A stretch of DNA of 64,000 nucleotides from Flammeovirgaceae bacterium UBA2338 (GCA_002344795.1 DDUM01000020.1:83108-147107), one strand, 5' to 3'; counted from the stretch's first letter, positions 9,083 through 18,033 are shown. Notes: generated by a model from the letters alone, not told the origin. Made by a program: numbers and translations.

Positions 9083-9157
9083 TCTACTTAGCCCAGGTTG
9101 GGTCATTTAATTGCCTGATAATCAGCAAAATTAATTCCTTAATTAGTGATTTACCCC

Positions 9158-9188
9158 TTTGCTGAATTGATAATAGGACTTAAATTTG
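9158..9188 (+). promoter_or_regulatory. promoter of the PpiD-like gene
   Basis: TTTG (9158-9161), 19-base spacer, TAAATTTG (9181-9188): a textbook Bacteroidota sigma-A promoter, 46 bases before the ATG at 9235. Confidence 0.75.
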
Positions 9189-9234
9189 CGGTCTTTAAAA
9201 ATTAACTTAGGCTAACTCTAATTAAACACGCGGT

Positions 9235-11349
9235 ATGGCGCTGATCGGAACTTTGAGGAACAAAATGACCAAGGTGGTCGTAGGATTTATTACCGTAGCA
9301 ATCGCTGCATTTGTTCTTAATGACTTATTTGGAAGTGGACCCACTTCTGTTTTCTCAGGAAATGACAATGTAGTAGGTGAAATAGGTGGGAAATCTATCT
9401 CCCTGGAAGAATTTCAGGCAGCAGTCCAATCACGGGAAAACAACTATATCCTAAATTTTGGCCGTCAACCTGGAGAACTTGAGCGACCAACATTGCGTCA
9501 ACAGGCCTGGGATCTTCTTATCGCCCGCTATGCCATTACACCGCAATACGAAAATGTGGGTGTAAAAGTAACCAGCGATGAAGAGTGGGATATTATTCAG
9601 GGAAAAAATGTAGATGAAAACATCAAATTATCCTTCACTGACTCAGCTGGGAATTTTGATAGAAATAGCCTTATATCTTACCTCCAGTCATTGGATAATC
9701 AACCAGTCAATTCAGAGCCTAGGGTACGCTGGAATGTTTTCAGAGCTGATCTGGTGCCTGCAAGAGAGCGCATAAAGTTTGAGAACCTCATCGTAAAGAC
9801 AAACTACGTTACACAAGCCGAGTCTGAAAGAGAGTATCATTTGCAAAATGACGTGTGTGAAGTAAAGTATGTATATGTTCCTTTCTATACCATGAGCGAT
9901 TCGCTGGTGACGGCTTCAGATGCAGATTTAAGGGACTACTACAACAAAAACAAAGAAAAATACAAGGCGGAGAAAGCACGTAGCCTAAGCTATGTCTCAT
10001 TTCCTCTTACGCCATCAGCGATCGATTCTGCTGACATACGGGACGAGTTAACCAAAATTGTTGCAGACTTCAAAACGACCGAGGAAGACTCGGTATTTGC
10101 AGCCATTAATTCTGACTATGATGATTCCTTTGCTACGTATACGCCAGATGAGTTACCCAACTTTCTTAGCAACCAAATTGGCACCATGTCTAATGGCACC
10201 GTAATTGGCCCCCTGTTAGATGGCGACCGTTACAAAGTGGCAAAGTTAGTTTCAAAAAACAGAGATACTGTTTATAACGCACGTGCCAGCCATATCCTTA
10301 TCCGATGGGATGATGAGACACCTGCTGCGAAACGCGCAGCCCGTGAAAAGGCACAAGGCATATTGAACGACCTGAAGGCGGGTGCAAATTTTGCACAAAA
10401 AGCAGGTGAATTTGGTACCGATGGCACTGCTTCAAATGGAGGTGACCTTGGATACTTTACGTCCGGCCAAATGGTAAAACCTTTTGAAACTGCAGTGTTC
10501 AATGCCAAAACTACTGGACTATTAAACAATCTTGTGGAAACTGAATTTGGCTACCACATCATTGATGTGACAAGCGTAAAAGACAATACCTCTTACACAG
10601 TGGCCATCATAGGACGCGAAATTACACCTAGTGATGAAACACAAAATGAAGCATATAGGAAAGCAGATTTGTTTGCCAGCAGTGTTTCAAGTTTAAATGA
10701 GTTTACTAAAAAGGCAGAGGAAGAGAAATTGACTGTCTATAACGCAGAGGATGTGAGCACCAACGCAAGCAGAATAAATACACTGGATGATGCTCGTCAG
10801 ATCGTTCTTTGGCTTTTCCGTGATGCCAGCAAAGGTAAGGTTTCAGATGTATTCGATGTACAAACCAGCTATGTGGTAGCTGTAATGACCAAGGAAACAG
10901 AAGAAGGTTACAGGGCATTCGAGGATGTAAAAGAAGAAATCACTCCTTTGGTTAAAAATAAATTAAAAGGGCAAAAAATTGCAGAAAAACTTAAGAGTTT
11001 GTCAGGCACAATTGATGAAATAGCTACTGCCTATGGAGAAGATGCTACTGTCAATTCGTCAAGTGATCTAAAACTGAATTCAAATTCCCTTCCAGGAGTA
11101 GGTATTGACCCTGTTGCTGTAGGAACAGCATTTGCTTTGGAATCAGGAAAACGCTCTGAGCCTATTATAGGCCAAAATGGAGTGCTGATCATTGAAAATA
11201 ATAATAAAACCATTGCTCCTGAACTTGGAGACTATACAATGTTTAAGAATCAAAGACTCCAAACGCTTAATAGTCAAGCTGGGTTCAATATTACAGAAGC
11301 CCTTAAGAACGGTGCCAATATCGAAGACAAGCGTTACTTATTTTATTAA
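9235..11349 (+). CDS. PpiD/SurA-like peptidyl-prolyl isomerase
   Basis: 704 residues, membrane-anchored periplasmic folding factor. One N-terminal membrane helix (about 13-30, VVVGFITVAIAAFVLNDLF), then a SurA_N-like chaperone region (about 40-200), a parvulin rotamase domain (about 345-450; ASHILIRWDD, GGDLGYFTSGQMVKPFETAVF, ETEFGYHIIDV), and a further C-terminal chaperone-like part. This is the architecture of PpiD, though Bacteroidota homologues are longer (about 700). It is expected to assist folding of proteins leaving the Sec channel. It has its own promoter (9158-9188) and terminator (11369-11400). Confidence 0.88.
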   Translation: MALIGTLRNKMTKVVVGFITVAIAAFVLNDLFGSGPTSVFSGNDNVVGEIGGKSISLEEFQAAVQSRENNYILNFGRQPGELERPTLRQQAWDLLIARYAITPQYENVGVKVTSDEEWDIIQGKNVDENIKLSFTDSAGNFDRNSLISYLQSLDNQPVNSEPRVRWNVFRADLVPARERIKFENLIVKTNYVTQAESEREYHLQNDVCEVKYVYVPFYTMSDSLVTASDADLRDYYNKNKEKYKAEKARSLSYVSFPLTPSAIDSADIRDELTKIVADFKTTEEDSVFAAINSDYDDSFATYTPDELPNFLSNQIGTMSNGTVIGPLLDGDRYKVAKLVSKNRDTVYNARASHILIRWDDETPAAKRAAREKAQGILNDLKAGANFAQKAGEFGTDGTASNGGDLGYFTSGQMVKPFETAVFNAKTTGLLNNLVETEFGYHIIDVTSVKDNTSYTVAIIGREITPSDETQNEAYRKADLFASSVSSLNEFTKKAEEEKLTVYNAEDVSTNASRINTLDDARQIVLWLFRDASKGKVSDVFDVQTSYVVAVMTKETEEGYRAFEDVKEEITPLVKNKLKGQKIAEKLKSLSGTIDEIATAYGEDATVNSSSDLKLNSNSLPGVGIDPVAVGTAFALESGKRSEPIIGQNGVLIIENNNKTIAPELGDYTMFKNQRLQTLNSQAGFNITEALKNGANIEDKRYLFY

Positions 11350-11368
11350 CAAAAAACACAACATGAGG

Positions 11369-11400
11369 CTCCATTCGTAATTCGAATGGAGTCTTTTTTT
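11369..11400 (+). terminator. intrinsic terminator after the PpiD-like gene
   Basis: Stem CTCCATTCG (11369-11377) and CGAATGGAG (11383-11391) with loop TAATT, followed by a T run to 11400. It ends 5 bases before the ATG of the next gene. Confidence 0.8.
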
Positions 11401-11405
11401 ATTTT

Positions 11406-11672
11406 ATGATAGACCAAAACTGGCTCAATTCATTCCGGGATAAATTAGACAACCATTACGCCTGGCCCTCTCTATACACTTTCAAGTTTATTGTTCCTAA
11501 AGGAAAGGAAGAGGAGGTGCGAAAAATGTTTCCCATGCACACTCCCAGTGAAAGGGCCTCAAAAAATGGCAACTATACCAGCTTCACTGTGCAAACTATG
11601 ATGCCCTCTACCGAAGCGGTAATTGAAGTCTATCAGAGTGCCTCCGGCATTGAAGGTATTATTGCCCTTTAG
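11406..11672 (+). CDS. DUF493 family protein
   Basis: 88 residues, small cytoplasmic alpha/beta protein of the DUF493 (YbeD-like) family: YTFKFIVPKGKEEEVRKMF, then YTSFTVQTMMPSTEAVIEVYQSASGIEGIIAL, matching the ferredoxin-like ACT-type fold of YbeD. Function is not established. First gene of a compact operon with the pterin dehydratase, rsmI, an Lnt-like protein and an IMPase family gene. The ATG is directly behind the T run of the preceding terminator, leaving no room for a separate promoter. Confidence 0.82.
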   Translation: MIDQNWLNSFRDKLDNHYAWPSLYTFKFIVPKGKEEEVRKMFPMHTPSERASKNGNYTSFTVQTMMPSTEAVIEVYQSASGIEGIIAL

Positions 11673-11729
11673 GCTCCCAAAGATTGCCTCTTTAATAGTA
11701 ACTTTATAGTCAACCAAACAAGGCGAGCC

Positions 11730-11963
11730 ATGTGGATAGAAGAGAACCATAAGCTTAAGAGAACATTTCAATTCAAAGATTTTAGCGAAGCCTTTGCCTT
11801 TATGACCCGAGTGGCCATACTGGCTGAAAAAATGAATCACCACCCCAACTGGTCCAATGCTTACAACAGGGTCACCATCGAACTCAACACCCATGATGCG
11901 GGAAATATTGTAACAGAAAAAGATCGCCAGTTGGCTGAGGCCATTGATAAATTAACAAAGTGA
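11730..11963 (+). CDS. 4a-hydroxytetrahydrobiopterin dehydratase
   Basis: Pterin-4a-carbinolamine dehydratase family (PCD/DCoH, PhhB), which recycles the carbinolamine formed by pterin-dependent hydroxylases. 77 residues, a short form (family usually 95-110). The active-site signature is present: His37-His38-Pro39, a Trp at 41, Tyr45, then His55 and Asp56 in ELNTHDAG. No aromatic-amino-acid hydroxylase lies in the window. Its stop overlaps the GTG start of rsmI by 4 bases. Confidence 0.88.
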   Translation: MWIEENHKLKRTFQFKDFSEAFAFMTRVAILAEKMNHHPNWSNAYNRVTIELNTHDAGNIVTEKDRQLAEAIDKLTK

Positions 11964-12646
11964 GTTTGGATAAAACTTCCCTTTATCTCGTCCCTACTCC
12001 AATTGGAAACCTGGGTGATATTACTTTAAGATCGCTGGAAATATTAAAACAAGTTGATACCATTCTGGCAGAGGATACCCGCAAATCAGGTATCCTGCTC
12101 AAGCACTACGATATACAAAAACCTTTAATCAGTTTTCATATTTTCAATGAGCACAAAAAATTAACCGGACTGGTAGAGAAAATGAAAGCCGGAGAGACCA
12201 TGGCTCTGATAAGCGATGCTGGTACTCCCGGTATTGCTGATCCCGGTTTTTTATTAACCAGAGCTTGCCTTCAAGCGGGCATAAAGCTGGAATGTTTGCC
12301 TGGCGCAACGGCTTTTGTCCCTGCACTTGTCAAGTCTGGCTTCCCTACAGATCGCTTTGTATTTGAGGGATTCTTGCCTCATAAAAAAGGAAAGCAGACG
12401 CTTTTGAAAAAGCTTGCGGAAGAAGAGCGTACAGTAATTGTATATGAGTCTCCGCATCGGCTTGAAAAAACACTGAACCTGATGTTAGAGCTTTTTGATG
12501 AAGAAAGGAAAATTTCAGTTTCAAGGGAGCTTACCAAAATACATGAAGAAACCATTACAGGGACTATCAAAGAAGTGGCAGCTTATTTTAATGAGCATAA
12601 AGTAAAGGGAGAAATTGTGATCGTGATTGATGGCAAAAAAGAATAG
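11960..12646 (+). CDS. rsmI: 16S rRNA (cytidine(1402)-2'-O)-methyltransferase
   Basis: SAM-dependent methyltransferase that modifies C1402 in the ribosomal P site. 228 residues; conserved tetrapyrrole-methylase-fold motifs LVPTPIGNLGDIT (about 9-21), AEDTRKSGILL, ALISDAGTPGIADPGF and GFPTDRFVFEGFLP are all present. The start is GTG, overlapping the preceding stop codon (GTGA); a TTG two codons later is the alternative. It is shorter than E. coli RsmI (286), lacking the C-terminal extension, as is usual for many bacteria. Confidence 0.93.
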   Translation: MSLDKTSLYLVPTPIGNLGDITLRSLEILKQVDTILAEDTRKSGILLKHYDIQKPLISFHIFNEHKKLTGLVEKMKAGETMALISDAGTPGIADPGFLLTRACLQAGIKLECLPGATAFVPALVKSGFPTDRFVFEGFLPHKKGKQTLLKKLAEEERTVIVYESPHRLEKTLNLMLELFDEERKISVSRELTKIHEETITGTIKEVAAYFNEHKVKGEIVIVIDGKKE

Positions 12647-13394
12647 CATCGGAACCTCTTATCTTTTCGCAGGAGGCACCCTATTATTCAGCCTGGCCTG
12701 GCTGATGCCTTCATTTCCATTATTAGCATTTATCGGTTTTGCTCCATTTATTGCAATTGCCGCCAACAATCGTAAGGAAAAATCCATGTGGAGTTCTTTG
12801 GAACTCGTACTGCTTGGGTTATCCGTCTCCTTCTTTGCTGGAAGTCTTTTTTCACCCAATCTGTTGGTTTCCATTTTGGTACAAGCCATCCTTTTCACGA
12901 TGTCATTCTTGGGCTACACTTTTGTTAGAAAAAGCCTTGGCCCTGGAGTCAGCATCATTACACTTTCTGTTTTTTGGCTAACAGTTGAATATGTTCTATT
13001 AAAATGGTCTCCATTTCCAGTTAATTTCCTTGCGGATTTATTCCTTTTAAAACCAGAATGGACAGCCTGGAATACGAATACAGGATACCTTGGCACATCT
13101 CTTTGGGTGCTTATTTCCAACACACTCCTTTATCAGGCAGTGCTTACCGAAAAAAAAGTGAATTGGATCTTTGTGGTGATGTTTGCCATCTCTGTTGTAG
13201 GGCCGATTGTTTATTCCTATACGCTATCTGCTGATGCAATCACAAGAGAACAGATGATGCAACTTTATTCCCCACTGCCAGATGTAAATAGTGACTATGC
13301 TTTAAGGGGAGAATTCATTCCAAGAACTACATCCTGGGTTTCTGTGTTAATTCTATTGTTTACCTTAGTCAAAAGAAAAACTACTAAGAAATGA
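12630..13394 (+). CDS. Lnt-like integral membrane protein without nitrilase domain
   Basis: 254 residues with about seven membrane segments. It resembles only the N-terminal membrane domain of apolipoprotein N-acyltransferase: FPLLAFIGFAPFIAI near the start, then VFWLTVEYVLLKWSPFPVNF (about 112-131), which parallels the Lnt segment W-x-x-x-E-Y/F...GFPW, and GYLGTSLWVLISNTLLY. The catalytic carbon-nitrogen hydrolase domain (Glu-Lys-Cys) is missing. ATG at 12630 is preferred to the TTG at 12627. It overlaps rsmI by 17 bases and the next gene by 4. The relation to Lnt is inference from motif spacing. Confidence 0.6.
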   Translation: MAKKNSIGTSYLFAGGTLLFSLAWLMPSFPLLAFIGFAPFIAIAANNRKEKSMWSSLELVLLGLSVSFFAGSLFSPNLLVSILVQAILFTMSFLGYTFVRKSLGPGVSIITLSVFWLTVEYVLLKWSPFPVNFLADLFLLKPEWTAWNTNTGYLGTSLWVLISNTLLYQAVLTEKKVNWIFVVMFAISVVGPIVYSYTLSADAITREQMMQLYSPLPDVNSDYALRGEFIPRTTSWVSVLILLFTLVKRKTTKK

Positions 13395-14188
13395 TTGATC
13401 TGGCCCAAATGGAGATGGATGTAATTGAACTCAGCAGTGAGGTGGCTCATTTTATTGGCAAAGAGGCTGGAAATTTTGATAAAAATAAAATTGAACATAA
13501 AAACACACCCAACAATCTGGTTTCGTATGTCGATAAGGAAGCGGAGAAAAGACTGGTAAAGGCCCTAAAAGTGATTTTACCAGGCTCTGGATTCTTAGCA
13601 GAAGAAGGAACTTCATTAGAAGGATCAACGGAATATCGTTGGATCATAGACCCTTTAGATGGCACTACCAACTTTACCCATGGGCTGCCTCCTTTTGCTG
13701 TAAGCATAGGATTGGCTCATAAAAATAAAATTGTACTGGGTGTGGTGCATGAGGTGTCTAAAATGGAATGTTTCTCGGCCACTGAAGATGGCCCTGCCTC
13801 CTGCAATGGTGTAGAAATTACTATCTCAGACACCAAATATTTGAATGAAAGCCTTTTAGCCACGGGGTTTCCCTATTATCATTTCGATAAAAGGGAAGAA
13901 TATCTCGAAATCATCAAAACATTTCTTGAAGTAACTCATGGTGTACGTAGACTAGGAAGTGCTGCAACAGATTTGGCATATGTAGCGTGCGGGCGTATGG
14001 ATGGTTTTTTTGAATACAACCTCAATCCCTGGGATGTGGCTGCTGGCAGTTTAATTGTGGAAAGAGCTGGAGGAAAAGTAACTGACTTCAAAGGAGGTAA
14101 TGACTTTTTATACGGTGGAGAGATCTGTGCAGCCGGAGCGATCCAGCCTGAGATGGTAGAGGTAATCAAAAAGCACTGGGGTTACTAA
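13391..14188 (+). CDS. inositol monophosphatase family protein
   Basis: Mg2+-dependent phosphatase of the IMPase/SuhB superfamily, 265 residues. The metal site is complete: Glu in AEEGTS (about 75-80), DPLDGTTNF (about 87-95), and WDVAAGSLIVERAGG near residue 217. Substrates in this family include inositol phosphate, fructose-1,6-bisphosphate, NADP and PAP, and the sequence alone does not choose among them. Last gene of the 11406-14188 operon, with an ATGA overlap with the gene before. Confidence 0.9.
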   Translation: MIDLAQMEMDVIELSSEVAHFIGKEAGNFDKNKIEHKNTPNNLVSYVDKEAEKRLVKALKVILPGSGFLAEEGTSLEGSTEYRWIIDPLDGTTNFTHGLPPFAVSIGLAHKNKIVLGVVHEVSKMECFSATEDGPASCNGVEITISDTKYLNESLLATGFPYYHFDKREEYLEIIKTFLEVTHGVRRLGSAATDLAYVACGRMDGFFEYNLNPWDVAAGSLIVERAGGKVTDFKGGNDFLYGGEICAAGAIQPEMVEVIKKHWGY

Positions 14189-14199
14189 ACAGAATTGTT

Positions 14200-14207
14200 T
14201 AAATTTG
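14200..14207 (+). promoter_or_regulatory. -7 promoter box TAAATTTG, small Cys-rich protein gene
   Basis: Perfect TAnnTTTG only 4 bases before the ATG at 14212; the transcript would be leaderless or nearly so. No clear TTTG upstream element. Confidence 0.45.
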
Positions 14208-14211
14208 TGAT

Positions 14212-14385
14212 ATGGTTCAGTACATTTTAATCGGCTTACTCGCAATTGGAGCGGTAACTTATTTAGGCTGGATGATTTTCAAATCATTTACATCCACAGA
14301 TTGTAAGTCTGGCTGTGGCTCGTGTGGTGCCCTTGATGTCAAGGCCATTCAGAAAGCAATGGCTGAAAAGAAGCCTACAACCTAG
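14212..14385 (+). CDS. FeoB-associated-type Cys-rich membrane protein
   Basis: 57 residues: one N-terminal membrane helix (about 3-24, ILIGLLAIGAVTYLGW), then TDCKSGCGSCGA (30-40) with three cysteines spaced C-x3-C-x2-C, and a short charged tail. This matches small FeoB-associated Cys-rich membrane proteins thought to assist ferrous-iron uptake. No feoA or feoB is in the window, so it is an orphan copy. It ends 4 bases inside the tail of the convergent radical SAM gene. Confidence 0.68.
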   Translation: MVQYILIGLLAIGAVTYLGWMIFKSFTSTDCKSGCGSCGALDVKAIQKAMAEKKPTT

Positions 14386-15410
14386 GCCCAAACTTTCGTC
14401 CCTTCCGTACAGTTTTTACAAATTTCTATTTCCTCGCGCGATCTCAGCAAAGAGTTTCTGAAGTTTTGATATTTTTTTTGATTCCATATCTCTTTAAAAG
14501 ATTTTTCATTTAAATCTCCTAAAACAAAATGAGCATCTTTGTCAAAACAGCAAGGCACAACTTTGCCATCCCACGTGATCACACAACTGTGCCACATTTT
14601 CCAACAATGGTTGAGTAAGCTGTTTTTGATGTCGTAAGAACCATCGCTCTTTTTTTTATAACGCGAGTATTTCTCGTTGATGGGAATTAAACCTGAACCA
14701 TTCTTATAATCATAAATTTGGGCGGTTTTCAGCGCTACCTCATCTACTCCCAATTCATCCGCCAGTTTGTATACCTGATCAATCTGGGATTCATTAGGGC
14801 GTACAACGAGAAATTGAAAGATAACATGTGGCGTTTTCGATTTTAATTCTCGCTTCCATTTGATAATATTTTGTGTTCCCTCAATCACTTTGGAAAGTTT
14901 TCCCCCTACGCGGTAGGAAGAATAGGTTTCCTGATCTACACCATCGATTGAAATGATCATCCTGTCCAGGCCGGACTCGACCGTTTTTTTTGCCATCTCG
15001 TCATTGAGGTAATGCGCATTGGTTGAAGTGGCTGTATAAATTTTTTTGCGAGAAGCATAGCTTATCATTTCCAACAACTGTGGATGCAAATAGGGTTCTC
15101 CTTGAAAATAGAATATCAGATAGGATAAAGTTGGCGCGAGTTCATCCATTATCTTTTCATATAAATCCTGTTTTAACATCCCGGTAGGTCGGGTGAATGA
15201 TCGCAGTCCACTCGGACATTCCGGGCACCTCAGATTACAGGAGGTTGTAGGTTCAATGGATATACTAATAGGCAATGCAGGCATAGTGGCCTTGCCAGAA
15301 AGCCTGGAGTAAAAATAACTGGAAAGCACTTTCCCCGAATTCCAAACTCTGGCCAGAGTAAGCTTCGATACAAAGTTCAATCCATCCGTTATATTTCTAT
15401 TCATGGCCAT
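14382..15410 (-). CDS. radical SAM protein with SPASM domain
   Basis: 342 residues. C-x3-C-x2-C (Cys58, Cys62, Cys65 in CNLRCPEC) binds the SAM [4Fe-4S] cluster; FYFQGEPYLHP and TSTNAHYL continue the radical SAM barrel. A C-terminal SPASM-type cysteine set is visible from about residue 267: CWKMWHSC, VVPCCFDKD, EICKNC. Such proteins often modify peptides or act on sugar or lipid substrates; no precursor peptide is seen nearby, so the reaction is unknown. Two ATGs (15410, 15404) are possible; a -7 box at 15413-15420 sits so close that the second may be the true start. Confidence 0.88.
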   Translation of the reverse strand: MAMNRNITDGLNFVSKLTLARVWNSGKVLSSYFYSRLSGKATMPALPISISIEPTTSCNLRCPECPSGLRSFTRPTGMLKQDLYEKIMDELAPTLSYLIFYFQGEPYLHPQLLEMISYASRKKIYTATSTNAHYLNDEMAKKTVESGLDRMIISIDGVDQETYSSYRVGGKLSKVIEGTQNIIKWKRELKSKTPHVIFQFLVVRPNESQIDQVYKLADELGVDEVALKTAQIYDYKNGSGLIPINEKYSRYKKKSDGSYDIKNSLLNHCWKMWHSCVITWDGKVVPCCFDKDAHFVLGDLNEKSFKEIWNQKKYQNFRNSLLRSREEIEICKNCTEGTKVWA

Positions 15411-15412
15411 TC

Positions 15413-15420
15413 CAAAATTA
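15413..15420 (-). promoter_or_regulatory. -7 promoter box TAATTTTG, radical SAM gene
   Basis: Perfect TAnnTTTG on the minus strand, 2 bases before the first ATG and 8 before the second. It implies a leaderless message if used. Confidence 0.4.
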
Positions 15421-15466
15421 CCTTTTACAAAGCGATTGTTTTATCTTTCCACCCATTATTTAGCCC

Positions 15467-16645
15467 ATGAGAATTATTCTTGTCCTTTTCTCGCTTCTAT
15501 TCTCTATCCAACTGTTAGGGCAGCAAATTCAACTGTCCGAAAGAGCCCATATTGGAGTCATCACATGCGCTCCATTTCAAGGCGAGCTATACTCTGCATT
15601 TGGACATAGCGCCATCAGGGTGTACGATCCAGTCAACAGAATTGATTATGCTTATAACTATGGCACTTTCAATTTCAACCAACCCAATTTCTATCTCAAC
15701 TTTACCCGCGGACGCCTGCTTTATAAATTGTCAGTACAATCCTATCCGGACTTTCGGTATTACTATCTCTATTATAACAGATGGGTTCATGAGCAAATCA
15801 TTGATCTCAATCAACAGCAAAAGCAACAGCTTTTTGATTTTTTACAACAGAATGCACAACCAGAAAACCAGGAGTATCTCTACGATTATTTTTACAACAA
15901 CTGTGCAACAATAATCAGAGATGTTTTTGTGAACGTGCTGGGTGATAATATAAAATTTGACGACTCATATATTACCACAGACTACACCATTCGTGATCTT
16001 ACAGACCTGTACCTCAAAGAACAACCCTGGGGAGATTTGGGTATTGACATTTGTCTTGGTTTGCCCATGGATAAAAAAGCCACTCCGTATGACTACATGT
16101 TTTTGCCGGATTATATCGAATCATCGTTTAATCACGCAACCATTATCACCGACAACGGTTCAAAGCCGCTGGTGAAAGAAACTGTCATTTCTGATCCACC
16201 TGGTAAACCGATGGCTTTCGATAGTGTTCCCCATCCCTGGACAGTATTTGGGGCTTTGCTTGTGGTGGTGGTAGCCGTTTCCTTTTTTGATTTTAAGAAG
16301 AAGAAAGTATCCAGGTGGGTTGACTTTGCATTGCTTTTTATAACAGGAACAATAGGGTGTTTGCTCTTTATCTTGTGGGTAGCGACTGATCACAAAGCCG
16401 CAGCAAACAACTTCAATTTATTATGGGCATTTCCCACCAATCTCATTGCAGCATTCTTGCTCTTTGGAAAACAAAAGGAAATACTTAAGAAGTATTTTAG
16501 ATTCCTCACCGGAATCACCCTACTCCTACTTATCACTTGGGTGTTTTTACCTCAGCAGCTGAACGTCTTTTTAATTCCTGTAGTAATCTCATTAGCCATT
16601 CGTTATGGCCTTAACTACTCCCTACGAAAGAAAGCTTACATATGA
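15467..16645 (+). CDS. DUF4105 domain membrane protein
   Basis: 392 residues. Signal peptide (1 to about 19), then a periplasmic DUF4105 domain (about 22-190) with the hallmarks FGHSAIRVYDP, YNYGTFNF, NFTRGRLLY, and YNNCATIIRD, in which His and Cys resemble a papain-like or NlpC-like catalytic pair. The C-terminal part (about 255-390) has five membrane helices. The domain is common in Bacteroidota, of unknown function. Just upstream is a near-consensus box TATCTTTC (15442-15449). It ends inside the tail of the convergent lpd by 10 bases. Confidence 0.85.
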   Translation: MRIILVLFSLLFSIQLLGQQIQLSERAHIGVITCAPFQGELYSAFGHSAIRVYDPVNRIDYAYNYGTFNFNQPNFYLNFTRGRLLYKLSVQSYPDFRYYYLYYNRWVHEQIIDLNQQQKQQLFDFLQQNAQPENQEYLYDYFYNNCATIIRDVFVNVLGDNIKFDDSYITTDYTIRDLTDLYLKEQPWGDLGIDICLGLPMDKKATPYDYMFLPDYIESSFNHATIITDNGSKPLVKETVISDPPGKPMAFDSVPHPWTVFGALLVVVVAVSFFDFKKKKVSRWVDFALLFITGTIGCLLFILWVATDHKAAANNFNLLWAFPTNLIAAFLLFGKQKEILKKYFRFLTGITLLLLITWVFLPQQLNVFLIPVVISLAIRYGLNYSLRKKAYI

Positions 16646-18033
16646 ATAGGCCTGTTGGCCGTTGCAGCAAGGCACGCCTCCTTCACCGCTTCCATGTACG
16701 TAGGGTGTGCATGTGACATTCGGGCAACATCCTCTGCAGATGCCCGGAACTCCATAGCTGTCACTCCTGCAGCGATCATATCTGCTGCTCGTGCGCCTAT
16801 AATATGTACACCTAGGATTTCATCTGTTTGTTTGTCTGCCAAAATCTTCACCAGACCGTCTACATCCATACTGGCCCTTGCCCTGCCTAATGCTTTGTAG
16901 GGAAATGATCCGGTCTTATATGCTTTACCACTTTCTTTCAATTGCTCCTCTGTATACCCTACACTGGCCACCTCTGGCCATGTGTATACTACACCTGGAA
17001 TCAATAAATAATTAATATGCGGCTTCTGCCCTGCCATTTGTTCCGCCACCATCACACCCTCTTCCTCTGCTTTGTGCGCCAACATAGCACCCCGCACTAC
17101 ATCACCAATTGCATAAATATTATCCGCTTTGGTTTTCAAATGATCATCAACAGGTATCTTCCCTTTATCCAACTCAATTCCAACTTTATCCAATCCCAAG
17201 CCTTCAGTATAGGGTCGTCTTCCAATACTTACCAGACAATAATCACCTTTTAATTCAATAGACTTACCTGATTTATCCTCCGCTTTCAACACCACTTCTT
17301 TACCCTTGTTTTCTATGGATGTCACTTTATGACCCAGGTAAAATTGCATTCCCAGTTTCTTTGTCACCTTTAGTAACTCTTTGCCCATTGTGCCATCCAT
17401 GGTAGGAATAAGGCTATCAAGAAATTCAACTACTGTAACTTTTGATCCAAGGCGAGCATATACTGAGCCTAACTCCATACCAATTACGCCTCCCCCTACA
17501 ACAATTAAATGTTTGGGCACTTCTTTCAGTTCAAGTGCTTCCGTGCTGGAAATAATTCTCTTTTTATCAAATGAAGCAAATGGTAATGGTGTAGGTTTTG
17601 ATCCAGTTGCTATGATTACCTTCTCTGTGGTAACCGTTGATTCTTTCCCCTCTTTTCCTGTAATCTTAATTGTGTTTTTATCTACAAAAGAACCGACACC
17701 TGTATGCACATCGATTTTATTCTTTTTCATCAGATAAGCAATCCCGGCCACATTCTGCTTCACTACATCTGCCTTGCGCGTGATCATCTGCTTGATATTC
17801 ACCTTTGGTGCAGTGATATCGATACCGTGTTCTTTGAAATTCTCCTTTGCATTAATGAAATGTTCAGATGAGTCTAACAAAGCTTTTGATGGAATACAAC
17901 CAACATTCAGACAAGTACCTCCCAGGACATCATATTTTTCAATGATTGCTGTTTTAAAACCTAATTGTGCGCAGCGAATGGCTGCCACATACCCACCAGG
18001 CCCTGATCCTATTATCGTAACGTTGTATTGCAT
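16636..18033 (-). CDS. lpdA: dihydrolipoyl dehydrogenase (E3)
   Basis: FAD enzyme that reoxidises the dihydrolipoyl groups of 2-oxo acid dehydrogenase complexes using NAD+. 465 residues. FAD motif IIGSGPGGYVAA (7-18), redox disulfide GGTCLNVGCIPSK with Cys41 and Cys46, NAD-binding VVGGGVIGMELG, second FAD motif YAIGDV, and the C-terminal His-Glu pair in HAHPTYMEAVKEA. It is the last gene of odhA-odhB-lpd, 46 bases after odhB, so it likely serves the 2-oxoglutarate complex directly. Confidence 0.96.
   Translation of the reverse strand: MQYNVTIIGSGPGGYVAAIRCAQLGFKTAIIEKYDVLGGTCLNVGCIPSKALLDSSEHFINAKENFKEHGIDITAPKVNIKQMITRKADVVKQNVAGIAYLMKKNKIDVHTGVGSFVDKNTIKITGKEGKESTVTTEKVIIATGSKPTPLPFASFDKKRIISSTEALELKEVPKHLIVVGGGVIGMELGSVYARLGSKVTVVEFLDSLIPTMDGTMGKELLKVTKKLGMQFYLGHKVTSIENKGKEVVLKAEDKSGKSIELKGDYCLVSIGRRPYTEGLGLDKVGIELDKGKIPVDDHLKTKADNIYAIGDVVRGAMLAHKAEEEGVMVAEQMAGQKPHINYLLIPGVVYTWPEVASVGYTEEQLKESGKAYKTGSFPYKALGRARASMDVDGLVKILADKQTDEILGVHIIGARAADMIAAGVTAMEFRASAEDVARMSHAHPTYMEAVKEACLAATANRPIHM

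Noticed and set aside
14382..15410. RiPP maturation system around the radical SAM/SPASM protein
   Set aside because: No precursor-like short ORF, transporter or peptidase is adjacent; the nearby 57-residue Cys-rich protein has a membrane helix and fits the FeoB-associated type better.
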